DNA of 41,547 nt, taken from positions 1 to 41,547 of the forward strand of contig JAJBAV010000025.1 of assembly GCA_020532085.1 (NCBI GenBank), in the 5' to 3' direction. The notes beneath the pieces are model-generated. The model saw only the letters and a list, made by a program, of their open reading frames with translations, did not search any database and was not told where the DNA came from. Both the position numbers and the translations under genes were made by a program. Shown here in pieces: positions 16,001-24,484 of this stretch (within the stretch, counting starts at the first letter, position 1; each line of letters opens with the position of its first letter). This DNA comes from Candidatus Cloacimonadota bacterium (GTDB taxonomy: Bacteria > Cloacimonadota > Cloacimonadia > Cloacimonadales > Cloacimonadaceae).

Positions 16001-17562
16001 TGCGTCCTCCGGCTCGAACGCCTGTAAGCCTGCGCGAAGCCCACCAAGGCCAGCAACAGCAGCGGGAGCAGGATGGCGGTGAGCTTGAAGCCCAGGGTGA
16101 GGCTGGAAACGGTCCTGGCCGGATCGGCCGGCCGCAGCTGGTGCCTGTCCATGTAAACATCCGCGCCCAGGCGGTTGTAGACTGTCCGGCGGGAACGCAG
16201 TTTCACCATTTCAGCTCGTCCCAGGAGGTGGTCGATGGCGTTTTGCACCATATAGGCGCCGGCGCTGAATTCCAGGTTGAACTCGCTGTCGCCAAAGAGA
16301 ATGATGCGGCCTTTGGCGTTGGAGGGATGGAAGGTGCTGTCCGTGAGAGCTTGGGAGAAGAAGCTCTTGAGGGGTCCGCTGAACTCCGCGGCCACGGTGA
16401 GCGGTGGCATGCTCAGCCAGCCGGGTTCCTGGCTGCGGTTCATCGCCTCCTCGATGTTGAAAGTGGGCCCCATCAGCAGGTTCGACTTACCGGAGGTTTG
16501 CAGCACCGGCTTAAGCTTCAGCTTCGAGCCCGGCAGGGTGGCCAGTTCCGAGGCGATGTTCATCACGATGGGGTCGAACCCGAGGGCGTAAGGCACTTCA
16601 GGATTGGGCTTCAGCCGCGGGAAGAAGGGATAGGGCACCTGGGTTCCGAGGCCGCCGCCCTGGCCCAGCTCACATTCCTCATCCAGCACGATGTTCGGTT
16701 TGATCAGGATCCCGTAGTGCTCCAGCAGCGTGAAGATGTTGCTTTCCACCTCCGAGACGCCGGTGCCCTGATTGCCGTAGGTCACCAGGGCCCTGTCCTG
16801 CAGCATCACCACCTCTCCGCCCCGCATCAGGTACTGGTCCAGGTGGTAAAGTTGGAGGGTGGAAAGCGAATCCAGCACTCCCATGCAGAGCATCACCGGG
16901 GCTTGGGGCAGGCTGTCCAGCTGGGTGAATTCGAGGTTGTAGTTCTCCGTGAGTTCCAGGAAAAAGGTTGACACATTGTCCCGATAGTAAACATACTGAT
17001 ACTGCAAGGCTAGGGAATCCGCGAAGAAGGCCACCTTGGGCAGGGTTTCGGATTGGAGTTTGTTCACCTTTTGGAGCAGCTGGTATTCCAGCATGGTCTC
17101 CATGCCTGGGCGCAGATACAGCGAGGATGATTTGCCGCCGCCCTCAAAGCTCACCCCAAAGACGATCTCTTTGCTCACCATCTTGTCTTCTTCATAGATG
17201 GTGGCATTCAGGGGCGGGATGTTGTATTGCCGGGCCTCGTCGATCAGTTCGTCCGTGTTTTTGGCCCGCACGTACTCATATTTGAGCTTGCCGCGCGAAT
17301 TGCGCTGAAATTCCTCCAGCATGTCCTTCAGGTCGCGGTTCAGGCTGCTCAGTTCCTGGGGCAGGTCCTCCGAGGCGAAAACTTTCACAACCACTTTGTC
17401 CTGAAGGGCGCGCAGGCTGGTTTTGGTGGCCCGGCTGAGAGTATGGCCGCGGGTGCGGCTGGCGTCCAGGCGCAGGTAGAGGAAGCTGGCCAGGATCAGC
17501 ACCAGCACGGCGATGAGGATCTTGATGGCGTAGGTTCCGAAGATTTGGCTGCGGGTGTTCAT
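15997..17562 (-). CDS. GldG-like ABC transporter auxiliary protein
   Basis: 521 residues with an N-terminal membrane span (about residues 10-30), a large extracytoplasmic domain and a C-terminal span (LTAILLPLLLLALVGFAQA) followed by a basic tail. The region after the first span (LSRATKTSLRALQDKVVVKVFASEDLPQEL) matches the start of the ABC_transp_aux/GldG domain, and LYHLDQYLMRGGEVVML, NAIDHLLG and a later arginine-rich RSRRTVYNR fit the rest. In Bacteroidota, GldG works with GldA and GldF in gliding motility; in other bacteria the same set is an ABC exporter of unknown cargo. No other gliding genes are visible here. The start follows directly on the permease stop (TAA then ATG). Confidence 0.88.
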   Translation of the reverse strand: MNTRSQIFGTYAIKILIAVLVLILASFLYLRLDASRTRGHTLSRATKTSLRALQDKVVVKVFASEDLPQELSSLNRDLKDMLEEFQRNSRGKLKYEYVRAKNTDELIDEARQYNIPPLNATIYEEDKMVSKEIVFGVSFEGGGKSSSLYLRPGMETMLEYQLLQKVNKLQSETLPKVAFFADSLALQYQYVYYRDNVSTFFLELTENYNLEFTQLDSLPQAPVMLCMGVLDSLSTLQLYHLDQYLMRGGEVVMLQDRALVTYGNQGTGVSEVESNIFTLLEHYGILIKPNIVLDEECELGQGGGLGTQVPYPFFPRLKPNPEVPYALGFDPIVMNIASELATLPGSKLKLKPVLQTSGKSNLLMGPTFNIEEAMNRSQEPGWLSMPPLTVAAEFSGPLKSFFSQALTDSTFHPSNAKGRIILFGDSEFNLEFSAGAYMVQNAIDHLLGRAEMVKLRSRRTVYNRLGADVYMDRHQLRPADPARTVSSLTLGFKLTAILLPLLLLALVGFAQAYRRSSRRTQ

Positions 17563-18285
17563 TTAACGCTCCTGCATCAGATTGGCACCCTGGAGGCGGA
17601 ATTGGGCCAGCAGGATGAAGATGAAGGTCACGGCGGCGAACCAGATGAGGTCTCGGGTGTCGATCACGCCTTTGATGAAGCTGTTCAGATGGTGGTCGAA
17701 GCCGAAGAATTCCAGGGCGGCGAACAGCCTGAGGGGGATCAGGTCGCCCAGGCGTCCCAGCAGGAACAGCGCCCCGGAGATGGCCAGGGCGATGATGAAG
17801 GCCAGCACTTGGTTGTCCGTGAGGCTGCTGGCGAAGATGCCGATGGCGATGAACGCCGCTCCGGCGCAGAGCAGGCCCAGATAGCCGGTGAAGATCGCGC
17901 CACCGTCCACGCCCACGCCAAAGATGGCGATCAGAGCTGGAAAGACGAGGCTGAAGGCCAGCACGGTGGCCAGCTGCCACCAGGCGGCCAGGAATTTTCC
18001 CCAGACAATGTGTCCCAGTTTGATGGGCAGGGTGGAGATCAGTTCCAGGGTCCCGCCGCTGCGTTCCTTGGCGATGCTGCCCATGGTGATGGCCGGGATG
18101 AAAAAGAGGAAGAAGGAGTGCATCCTGGCCAGCGTGTCGCGCATATCCGCCACGCCCAGTTTGAGCGCGGTGAGGGCGAACCAGCTGCCGGCGGCAAGCA
18201 GGAAGACGCCGAAGATGATGTAGGTGCCCAGGGAACGCAAGGCCAGCGAGTATTCCTTTTTGGCGATGGTGAGGGCGGGATTCAT
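17563..18285 (-). CDS. ABC-2 family permease, GldF-like
   Basis: 240 residues with six predicted membrane spans. The family pattern is visible: an N-terminal I-A-x-K-E segment, the first span at about residues 20-40, a KERSGGTLELISTLPIK coupling-helix motif around residue 75, and further spans up to a terminal WFAAVTFIFILLAQF. It forms the membrane channel with the ATPase encoded just upstream, whose stop overlaps this start by four bases, and with the GldG-like protein encoded immediately after. Likely moves a hydrophobic or envelope-related molecule outward, as ABC-2 systems do; substrate unknown. Confidence 0.9.
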   Translation of the reverse strand: MNPALTIAKKEYSLALRSLGTYIIFGVFLLAAGSWFALTALKLGVADMRDTLARMHSFFLFFIPAITMGSIAKERSGGTLELISTLPIKLGHIVWGKFLAAWWQLATVLAFSLVFPALIAIFGVGVDGGAIFTGYLGLLCAGAAFIAIGIFASSLTDNQVLAFIIALAISGALFLLGRLGDLIPLRLFAALEFFGFDHHLNSFIKGVIDTRDLIWFAAVTFIFILLAQFRLQGANLMQER

Positions 18286-19349
18286 GGCTGCTCCTTGTCG
18301 TTGCCGTTCTCCGTCAGGTCCTGTTCGGGGCAGATCAGGTCACTGTCGATGGGATCGAGCTTCGCCACCAGCCTGCCCATCTCCTCCGGGGGAAGCTGGG
18401 GTTCCGCTGCGGTGGGGCTTTCCTCCTGGGAGGTGAGTTCGTGGAAGATCTTTTCCAGGCTCTGTTGTTCCTGGTAGATGCTCAGCAGTTGCCAACCCCG
18501 GGCGGTTACGTGGGCGGAGAGTTCCCTGCGGATGTCGGTTTCCGCCGGCGCCAGGAAATGCAGCAGGCAAATTGGTCCGTTCTGGGTCTGCGAATCCAGC
18601 TTCACCTCCGGGTTTTGCTCCAGCCAGGGGGTGAAATCTGGCTCCACCGCTTCCAGCTCCAGGATCACGCGCTGGAAACCGGAGATGTGGGCGCCCAGAT
18701 TTTCCATCCTGTCGTCCACGATCACGCGGCCTTTGTTGATGATGATCACGCGCGAACACAGGGCCTGCACTTCCTGCATGATGTGGCTGGAGAGCAGCAC
18801 GGTCTTGGCTTGCCCCAGGTCCCGGATCAATTCACGGATCTCCATGATCTGGTTCGGGTCCAGTCCGCCGGTGGGCTCGTCCAGGATCAGCACCTCGGGA
18901 TCGTGGAGGATCGCCCCCGCCAGGCCGGTCCGCTGCCGGTAACCCTTGGAAAGCGTGGCGATGCGCTGGGTCCAGACCTCGTCCAGGGCGCAGGCTTCGC
19001 GCACGAATTCCAGCCGCTGGGAAAGGACCGGTTCCTTCATCCGGCGCAGGTCGCCGAGGTAGCGCAGAAACTCACCCACGGCCATTTCCGGGTAGAGCGG
19101 ATTGTGTTCCGGCAGATAGCCGATGCGGGCGCTGGCGGCCAGGGGGTCGTCAAAAACGCTGCGGCCGTCGAGCTCGATTTTTCCGGATTGGGGCTGCAAA
19201 TAGCCCACCATCATGCGCATCGTGGTGGTCTTGCCGGCGCCGTTGGGGCCCAGAAAGCCCACGATCTCACCACTTTCCACCGCGAAGCTCACCCTGTCCA
19301 CGGCCTTGATCCGGCCGAAACTTCTGGATAGCTCTTTGATCTCTATCAT
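18282..19349 (-). CDS. ABC transporter ATP-binding protein, GldA-like
   Basis: 355 residues. Walker A is GPNGAGKT (34-41), the signature is LSKGYRQR (133-140), Walker B is LILDEP (154-159) and an SSH switch follows. The LSKGYRQRxGLAxAxLHDPEVLILDEPTxGLDPNQ stretch is characteristic of GldA and related ABC-2 ATPases. About 130 residues follow the nucleotide-binding domain; this is longer than many relatives and ends in an acidic, low-complexity tail. It powers export with the permease downstream. A short GGTAA-type ribosome binding site precedes ATG 19349 within the last codons of the adaptor gene, leaving a four-base gap between genes. Confidence 0.93.
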   Translation of the reverse strand: MIEIKELSRSFGRIKAVDRVSFAVESGEIVGFLGPNGAGKTTTMRMMVGYLQPQSGKIELDGRSVFDDPLAASARIGYLPEHNPLYPEMAVGEFLRYLGDLRRMKEPVLSQRLEFVREACALDEVWTQRIATLSKGYRQRTGLAGAILHDPEVLILDEPTGGLDPNQIMEIRELIRDLGQAKTVLLSSHIMQEVQALCSRVIIINKGRVIVDDRMENLGAHISGFQRVILELEAVEPDFTPWLEQNPEVKLDSQTQNGPICLLHFLAPAETDIRRELSAHVTARGWQLLSIYQEQQSLEKIFHELTSQEESPTAAEPQLPPEEMGRLVAKLDPIDSDLICPEQDLTENGNDKEQP

Positions 19350-19353
19350 CTGC

Positions 19354-20514
19354 TTACCTCATCATCATTTGCATGGAGTTTTGCTGCCCGGCGGGCTCCG
19401 TGAGCAGGATTTCGTCGCCTTCCTTCAGCCCGGAGATCAGCTCCACGTTCTGGAGGTCGTTCGCGCCCAGGGTTACCGGCGTGGGCAGGGGCTGCCTCTG
19501 CGCGGCGGGTTTTTGGGTTTTGGCGTTTTTGTCCTCCTTGGGCAGCAGGTAAACGATATCCTGGTTCTTGTCGTCGGTGAACACGGCCCGGATGGGGATC
19601 ACCAAAACGTTCTGGCGCGATTCGCCGATGATCTTCACCGCCGCGGTCAAGCCGGGCCGCGCGGTTTCCCCGTTGGCGTTGATGCTGATCTCCACAGGGA
19701 AGACCTTGGCATTGTTTTCCTTGATGGCGGCGGGGGAGATCTTCACGATCGAGCCGGCAAAATCCTCGTAAGGCATCGCGTCCAGCTTGATCTTCGCCTC
19801 CTGCCCCAAGTGGAATTTGCCGATGTCCACCTCGTTGATGTTGCTCTTCACCACCATGTGAGAGAGGTCCGCGATCTTCATCACCACCGTCCCCTCGCCA
19901 AAGCTGGTGAGGCTGGACTGCACCATCTCGCCCTCGTTCACCGTGCGCTCGATCACCGTGCCGGAGGCCGGGGCGATCACGTGGACCACCTTGCCGGGCA
20001 CGTCCATGTCCTGGATCGCCTCATACTGGCTCTGCGCCTGGCGATACTCGATCTCCGCCGTGCTCAGCTCGTCCCGTGCCGCGTCGTAGCTCTCCCGCGA
20101 AATGTAGCCCTTGTCCAGTAAAACCTGCTTGTCCGCCAGGCCGTCCCGCGCGTTCTTCAGGCGCAGTTCCGCCCGGCTGAGCTGGGCCTTCGTGCTGAAC
20201 AGCGTGTTCGCCTGATTGTAGTCCGGCTCTATGTCCGCGATCACAGCCCCGCTCTTCACGTAATCGTTCTCATCCGCGTAGAGCTTCACGATCCGCCCAG
20301 AAACCTTGGATTTGATCGACACCACGGTTTTGGGCTGCAGTTCGCCCGTGATTTCCACCTGGGATACGATCTCGCCCCGGGCCACCTTGTGGCTGGGGGC
20401 CTTGCCCAGATCCGCGGCCTTGCTCATGGCCGCCTTGCCGCACTGACGCAGCCCCAGAAAGAGCAGCAGCAATGCCGCCACAACGATGATGACGATCTTC
20501 CATTTTTTGCGCAT
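19354..20514 (-). CDS. HlyD/MacA-type periplasmic adaptor of an efflux system
   Basis: 386 residues from ATG 20514, chosen because GACGGA precedes it and the membrane anchor (MRKKWKIVIIVVAALLLLFLGL) then sits at the N-terminus; two in-frame ATGs upstream (20544, 20559) lack ribosome binding sites. The biotinyl-lipoyl-like half (VSIKSKVSGRIVKLYADEND), a coiled-coil hairpin (about residues 100-170) and the second lipoyl half (APASGTVIERTVNEGEMV) are followed by beta-barrel and membrane-proximal domains. Such adaptors bridge an inner-membrane transporter and an outer-membrane channel. It is the first gene of the operon with the Gld-type ABC genes. No MacB-type permease or TolC-type channel is nearby. 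Confidence 0.9.
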   Translation of the reverse strand: MRKKWKIVIIVVAALLLLFLGLRQCGKAAMSKAADLGKAPSHKVARGEIVSQVEITGELQPKTVVSIKSKVSGRIVKLYADENDYVKSGAVIADIEPDYNQANTLFSTKAQLSRAELRLKNARDGLADKQVLLDKGYISRESYDAARDELSTAEIEYRQAQSQYEAIQDMDVPGKVVHVIAPASGTVIERTVNEGEMVQSSLTSFGEGTVVMKIADLSHMVVKSNINEVDIGKFHLGQEAKIKLDAMPYEDFAGSIVKISPAAIKENNAKVFPVEISINANGETARPGLTAAVKIIGESRQNVLVIPIRAVFTDDKNQDIVYLLPKEDKNAKTQKPAAQRQPLPTPVTLGANDLQNVELISGLKEGDEILLTEPAGQQNSMQMMMR

Positions 20515-20575
20515 CGGTGTTTTTCCGTCAATAGATTTAAACATGTTCGAACATCTCATTTGGCGCCTGCCTTCG

Positions 20576-20581
20576 TGTCAA
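20576..20581 (-). promoter_or_regulatory. Candidate -35 element of the exporter operon
   Basis: Perfect minus-strand TTGACA, 61 bases before the adaptor start codon. TGAGAT lies 17 bases on, a weak -10. Confidence 0.3.
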
Positions 20582-20687
20582 TGAAAAAGCTTGCGGCCCT
20601 GGCCGGAAACCCCGGAATCAGAGCCGGTTATATCATTCCGGTTACGGTGATTCCCCTTGCTTAGGCCTTTCCGGTCAGCCTCCTGCC

Positions 20688-20736
20688 CGCCTCCCGCACA
20701 CTTCCCGCTGTTCAGGCGGGAAGTGTGCGGGAGGCG
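20688..20736. repeat. Perfect 21-bp hairpin
   Basis: The arms 20688-20708 and 20716-20736 are perfect inverted copies (left arm opens CGCCTCCCGCACACTTCCCG) with a seven-base loop TGTTCAG. There is no T-run on either side, so it is not a standard terminator. A partial GGGAAGTG copy follows at about 20740. It lies upstream of the adaptor gene. Confidence 0.85.
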
Positions 20737-20823
20737 AATGGGAAGTGAATGGGAGAGGGCTCAGAGCGAGGCCTGCCGGTTCCGCCAAGTTTTTCTTTAT
20801 GGTCTGCAGCAAGGCCTCCGTAT

Positions 20824-22583
20824 ATAGTGGGTAACAAAAACCCCAAGTCGAAGTTGGTAGATGAACTTTGATAAATGGATGAGTTTATGGGCAGCATATT
20901 CCTCTGTTTTGAAATATAAACTCCCTTGCTGGGGCGAGTCTAAGAAACGGCCGTTTGCTTGACATCTATATTCAGCAACATGCATGCTTATGCAGAGCTA
21001 TTTGGTAAAAGATTGTGTCGGGACTTCGAGCACAACCGACCAGCCTCAATAAATCATTCAACGCAATGCAATATGACAATAAACAGACACGTGTAGTGCC
21101 CATGATGATTTTAACTCAATGAAAATAGGCATGTACATATTGGAAATGGTAAAGTTGGGTTAACGGCAGCCGAAGTCCCGCTTGCGCTGTACCAGCTCGG
21201 GCTAACAGCCTCAGTGAAGTATGGGTCAAAATCCTCCTGCCACCACTCTACTCAGTGAGCAGGTATCTGGCTATCACACCTCCCTCCCGCTGCGGGAACA
21301 GGGAGTGAGCGAGAGATATGCGTAGGGACGGCGGGCCAGCTACCAGCATTGAAAGTGGAACTTGGCATTGCCAATCCTCAAACTGACTGCGGGATGGCTA
21401 GGCAGATTTCCGCCAGGCGCGGTGCTTCTTATTTATACAACGGTAAGTCGCGATAACGGTTTTTGATCTCTCTTTGCGAGTATGAAGAGCCCGTGGTGCC
21501 GATGTAGAAAGTGGCCGAGCTGACCTTTTCCAAGGGCATACTCCCGGAAACGTTATAAACCGCAGCCAAAATCCCCCTGCGGATGTCGATGACATAGACA
21601 TTAGCGATCTGTTGGATGGCTGGTCCCCCGGCTGGAGTGTAGTACCCTACCTTTTTATCTGTGTGTGTGATGTAGACCATCGAAGGGATATTGTGAGTGT
21701 AGTCGGCAATCTCGGCTAAGGTCAGGCCGTCAAAGATTGCGACGCACTGCTCAAAATCCGGCCCGATCTGGTGGAATTCCTCTTCCAGCCGGTAATCGAC
21801 TTTGTAGCGCCGGCCTTGATCCACGGTTTTCTTGGCCAGCTCCAGGAGCCGCTTGTGGGTTTCCACAAAGATGGGGTGTTTATCTTCCAGAAGGTATTTG
21901 GCCACAGCCAGTTCGTAGTACCGCGTTTGCGTAGCCGGCGGCTGGAAAACAGAGATTTCATTGCTACGGTCATAGGCTAGGCAATGCTCCCACAGGAGTT
22001 GATCGACCTCGGTAACATAGCGCTGCGTAAGAGCTTCACGAAAGGGCCCACCTATGAGCACGCCGGCTCCGGCGGAGATAAGGCAGGAGAGCAGCCAGAG
22101 CAGCAGAAAGCCCTTGGTGGAATCCAAGTATTCTTTAAATTTGCGTCTGTGACTCAGGTAGGCGATCAGGCTAGCGACGAGGGCGATGATTGACCCTGCA
22201 ATTAGAGAGGGTATCATGAACACGGATTTAAAGCCCTCCAACTCCTCGATCGAATGCTGCAGTTCGGGGAGCATTAACGAACTGACCAGAAACGCGCAGA
22301 AGCCGGCCATAAAGGATAAGCAGAAGATCATTAAACTGACCAAGAGACCCAGCGGGGTAGAATCGCATTTCGGGCACTTATCCGTATTCGGCGGCAGAGG
22401 GGAATGACATCTAGGACAGCTACGGGACGCTTGGTCCATATTTCTTTCTCATTCCAGGGTGTGTTCTGATACTTGAAGTTAAGCGCTTTGCCTGGCAAGT
22501 TGAGTCCCAAATGTTGGCGTAAAATCCAACTCTTTGATTCACCGATTGTATGAGGGCATTTGCCATCCCTCGTTACCCACTAT
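20824..22583. repeat. 12-bp inverted repeats bounding a lower-GC segment
   Basis: ATAGTGGGTAAC at 20824-20835 recurs in inverted orientation at 22572-22583. The enclosed 1.76 kb contains the zinc-ribbon membrane protein gene and a gene-poor stretch and is lower in GC than the flanks. No transposase or target duplication was seen, so calling it a mobile segment is speculative. Confidence 0.4.
21429..22439 (-). CDS. Zinc-ribbon membrane protein of unknown function
   Basis: 336 residues, not recognised. The N-terminus is a zinc ribbon with two Cys pairs: C-P-R-C at 9-12 and C-P-K-C at 22-25. Three hydrophobic spans follow (about residues 32-56, 74-95 and 110-130), then a soluble C-terminal region of about 200 residues that is likely extracytoplasmic. 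That region is rich in aromatic residues and contains HTDKKVGYYTPAGGPAIQQ and a following AAVYNVSGSMPLEKVSSATFYIG stretch. The ribosome binding site before ATG 22439 is weak (GAGAAAG). The gene stands alone within a lower-GC stretch flanked by inverted 12-mers, which hints at recent acquisition. It could sense or bind something outside the membrane; there is no enzyme motif. Confidence 0.7.
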   Translation of the reverse strand: MDQASRSCPRCHSPLPPNTDKCPKCDSTPLGLLVSLMIFCLSFMAGFCAFLVSSLMLPELQHSIEELEGFKSVFMIPSLIAGSIIALVASLIAYLSHRRKFKEYLDSTKGFLLLWLLSCLISAGAGVLIGGPFREALTQRYVTEVDQLLWEHCLAYDRSNEISVFQPPATQTRYYELAVAKYLLEDKHPIFVETHKRLLELAKKTVDQGRRYKVDYRLEEEFHQIGPDFEQCVAIFDGLTLAEIADYTHNIPSMVYITHTDKKVGYYTPAGGPAIQQIANVYVIDIRRGILAAVYNVSGSMPLEKVSSATFYIGTTGSSYSQREIKNRYRDLPLYK

Positions 22584-22916
22584 CTATTTAAGGCCAAGCG
22601 ACCAAATCGCATTTTTTTCAGCTATCTTTTCCAAGTCAAGTTTTTTTCCTCCATACTGATGTCAGAACCCTTGTTGATATGGTTAAAGCTTTTACTGATC
22701 AACACCAGACCAGAGACACACCCTGTCTACATAACGAAGGTTTTTTGGACACATGCGGAGGGATATGTCCAGCTATGCTCTGTTTACTCGGCAGGGGGGA
22801 TTTGGCAAACCCAAAACAAAGCTTTACAGGAAACGGGGTTGGCGGAAATAGGCTCCGGAATATGGGGGCAAGCTGTGGCAGAGGTTGAAGATCGAGACCA
22901 GAAAGGAGCCGGGGAT
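22440..22916. other. Intergenic region before the MFS transporter
   Basis: AT-rich and without a convincing gene. An open frame runs in phase into the transporter from 22560, but its content is unlike any MFS N-terminus. A hairpin lies at 22747-22770 (GGACACAT with ATATGTCC, one mismatch), preceded by six T residues. Function not known. Confidence 0.45.
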
Positions 22917-24290
22917 TTGCCTGTGAGCGAGAGGACCAGCAAAGAGCGCAAGGCGCAGCAGAAAAGTTTCACTGTGGCCCGGGCTTACCGGATCTCGGTG
23001 ATCGAGGGCATTTTTGCGCAAATTTACGGCAATCTGGCCAACATCGGCAGCAACTTCATCACCAAGTTCATGGTGCTGTTGGGCGCCACACCTCTGCAAT
23101 TCAGCATCCTGAGCGCTCTGGGGCAGGTGGCGGCGGTGTTCCAGCCACTGGGCGTGGCGCTGATGCAGCGCTTGAAGCGGCGCAAGCGGGTCTGCGTGGC
23201 GGTTACGGCCGCGGGACGGTTCCTGAGTTTCTTCATCGGGGCGGCGCTGCTCTTTTCCTCGCCGCAAGCCGGGATCATTTTCGTGCTGGCCCTGCTGTTC
23301 GTGAGCGCCGGATTGCAGGCCGTGGGGAGCAACATCTGGATCGCCTGGGTTAGCGACCTCATCCCGATCGGCATCCGGGGCCGCTTTTTCGCGCGGCGCA
23401 ACCAGATCCTGGTGTTTTCAGGACTGGTGGCGGGTTACATCCTGAGCTATGGCACGGACCTGTTTGAAAAGGGCGGCGGGGCATTGCGGGGCTGCTTTGG
23501 CCGCTGGCTCGATCCGGACGTGTTTTTCAACCCGCGCAACCAGGCTTGGTGGCTGGCCGGGATCTTCGTGCTGGCCGGCATCCTGGGCTTTATCGGACTG
23601 GCTATCCTGGCGCGGCAGCCGGACCGGAAGCGTTCGCTGCAGGAGCGGATGAGCCTGAAACGCAAATTCAGCGAGCCGCTGCGGGACCGCAATTTCCGCC
23701 TGCTGCTGGTGTTTGGGGTCTGGTGGATGCTGGCGATCGGCGTGGGCAGCGCCTTCTGGGGGCCCTTCATGCTGAAAAAGCTGAACATGAGCCTCTTTCA
23801 GATGCAACTCTATGGCAGCCTGCACATGGCTTCCTCGCTGCTCTCATACTCCTTTTGGGGACGCTTCATCGACCGCTGGGGCAACAAGCGCGCGATGTTC
23901 ATCTGCGTGCTGCTGGGCGGGCTGAACCCCATGTTCTGGCTGTTCATGACACCGGCCAATTACAGCATCCTGTGGTTCGAGGGCCTGCTATCCGGTTTCA
24001 TGTGGGCCGGGAACGGCGTGGTGACCACCAATTTCGTGCTGGCCATCGCCGGCAAAGGCCGCGAACAGACTTACAGCGCGCTCTACGGGGCCGTGGGCGG
24101 CGTGGCGATGATGGCTTCCACTTTGCTCACGGGGGCTTTTTTCCCCCAGGCGCTGCGGCTGGGGGCGCGGCTGCTGGAGCCGGAGCAGGTGATCTTCGGC
24201 ATCGGCGGCGTCCTGCGCTGGCTGAGCCTGGTCCCGCTACTGGCGGTGAGGGAAAAACGCGGCCTGGGCCGGGGGCGGATAGGGGCCTGA
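22917..24290 (+). CDS. MFS transporter
   Basis: 457 residues from TTG 22917, chosen because AAGGAG lies eight bases upstream and the first membrane span follows after a short basic lead; GTG 22923 is the alternative. About twelve hydrophobic spans are present. The loop between spans has P-I-G-I-R-G-R-F-F-A-R-R-N-Q-I, a sequence seen in a subgroup of MFS proteins from anaerobic FCB bacteria, and RFIDRWGNKRAM is the cytoplasmic loop in the second half. It probably exports or imports a small molecule by ion coupling; the substrate cannot be inferred. It stands alone between the low-GC segment and the fatty-acid cluster. Confidence 0.85.
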   Translation: MPVSERTSKERKAQQKSFTVARAYRISVIEGIFAQIYGNLANIGSNFITKFMVLLGATPLQFSILSALGQVAAVFQPLGVALMQRLKRRKRVCVAVTAAGRFLSFFIGAALLFSSPQAGIIFVLALLFVSAGLQAVGSNIWIAWVSDLIPIGIRGRFFARRNQILVFSGLVAGYILSYGTDLFEKGGGALRGCFGRWLDPDVFFNPRNQAWWLAGIFVLAGILGFIGLAILARQPDRKRSLQERMSLKRKFSEPLRDRNFRLLLVFGVWWMLAIGVGSAFWGPFMLKKLNMSLFQMQLYGSLHMASSLLSYSFWGRFIDRWGNKRAMFICVLLGGLNPMFWLFMTPANYSILWFEGLLSGFMWAGNGVVTTNFVLAIAGKGREQTYSALYGAVGGVAMMASTLLTGAFFPQALRLGARLLEPEQVIFGIGGVLRWLSLVPLLAVREKRGLGRGRIGA

Positions 24291-24349
24291 TCAGCATGAG
24301 CGCGATTCAGGCCATATCTGACTGCGCGCCTTTGGTTTGGCGATTTTGA

Positions 24350-24378
24350 TTGACAAAATATCGGCGCTGGCGGAAGTT
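24350..24378 (+). promoter_or_regulatory. Candidate promoter of the fatty-acid cluster
   Basis: TTGACA at 24350-24355 and GAAGTT at 24373-24378 (spacer 17), 129 bases before rpmF. The long leader (about 100 bases) holds no FapR-like site that I recognise. An AAATT-GCAT-AATTT inverted repeat sits at about 24386-24399. Confidence 0.3.
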
Positions 24379-24484
24379 GCCCAAATTGCATAATTTTGCT
24401 TAAGCCTGTCTTTGTCCGAGACCGCCCCAGGTAGTCCGGAGGCCGGCCGAAGCGTGAATAAGACACATCCACAAAGGAGTACCG

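Larger units (their letters stand above)
20515..21428. other. Long gene-poor region upstream of the exporter operon
   Basis: Holds a minus-strand TTGACA at 20576-20581 (61 bases before the adaptor start), a long perfect hairpin at 20688-20736, a plus-strand TTGACA at 20959-20964 without an obvious gene, and a hairpin at 21280-21305 (CTCCCT and CCCGC pairing with GCGGG and AGGGAG). From about 20800 the composition is visibly more AT-rich than the flanks. Short open frames here (about 60 codons) show no family signal, and I see no RNA gene I can name. Confidence 0.5.

Noticed and set aside
14637-20514. A gliding motility locus, suggested by GldA/F/G-like genes
   Set aside because: No other gliding or type IX secretion genes are present, and GldA/F/G-like sets occur widely in non-gliding bacteria.
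20712-20985. Short minus-strand open frames of about 60 codons
   Set aside because: No ribosome binding site, no family content; one of them overlaps the 21-bp hairpin.
22560-22916. In-frame N-terminal extension of the MFS transporter
   Set aside because: Low-complexity content unlike an MFS N-terminus, no ribosome binding site at its start, and a good site before TTG 22917.
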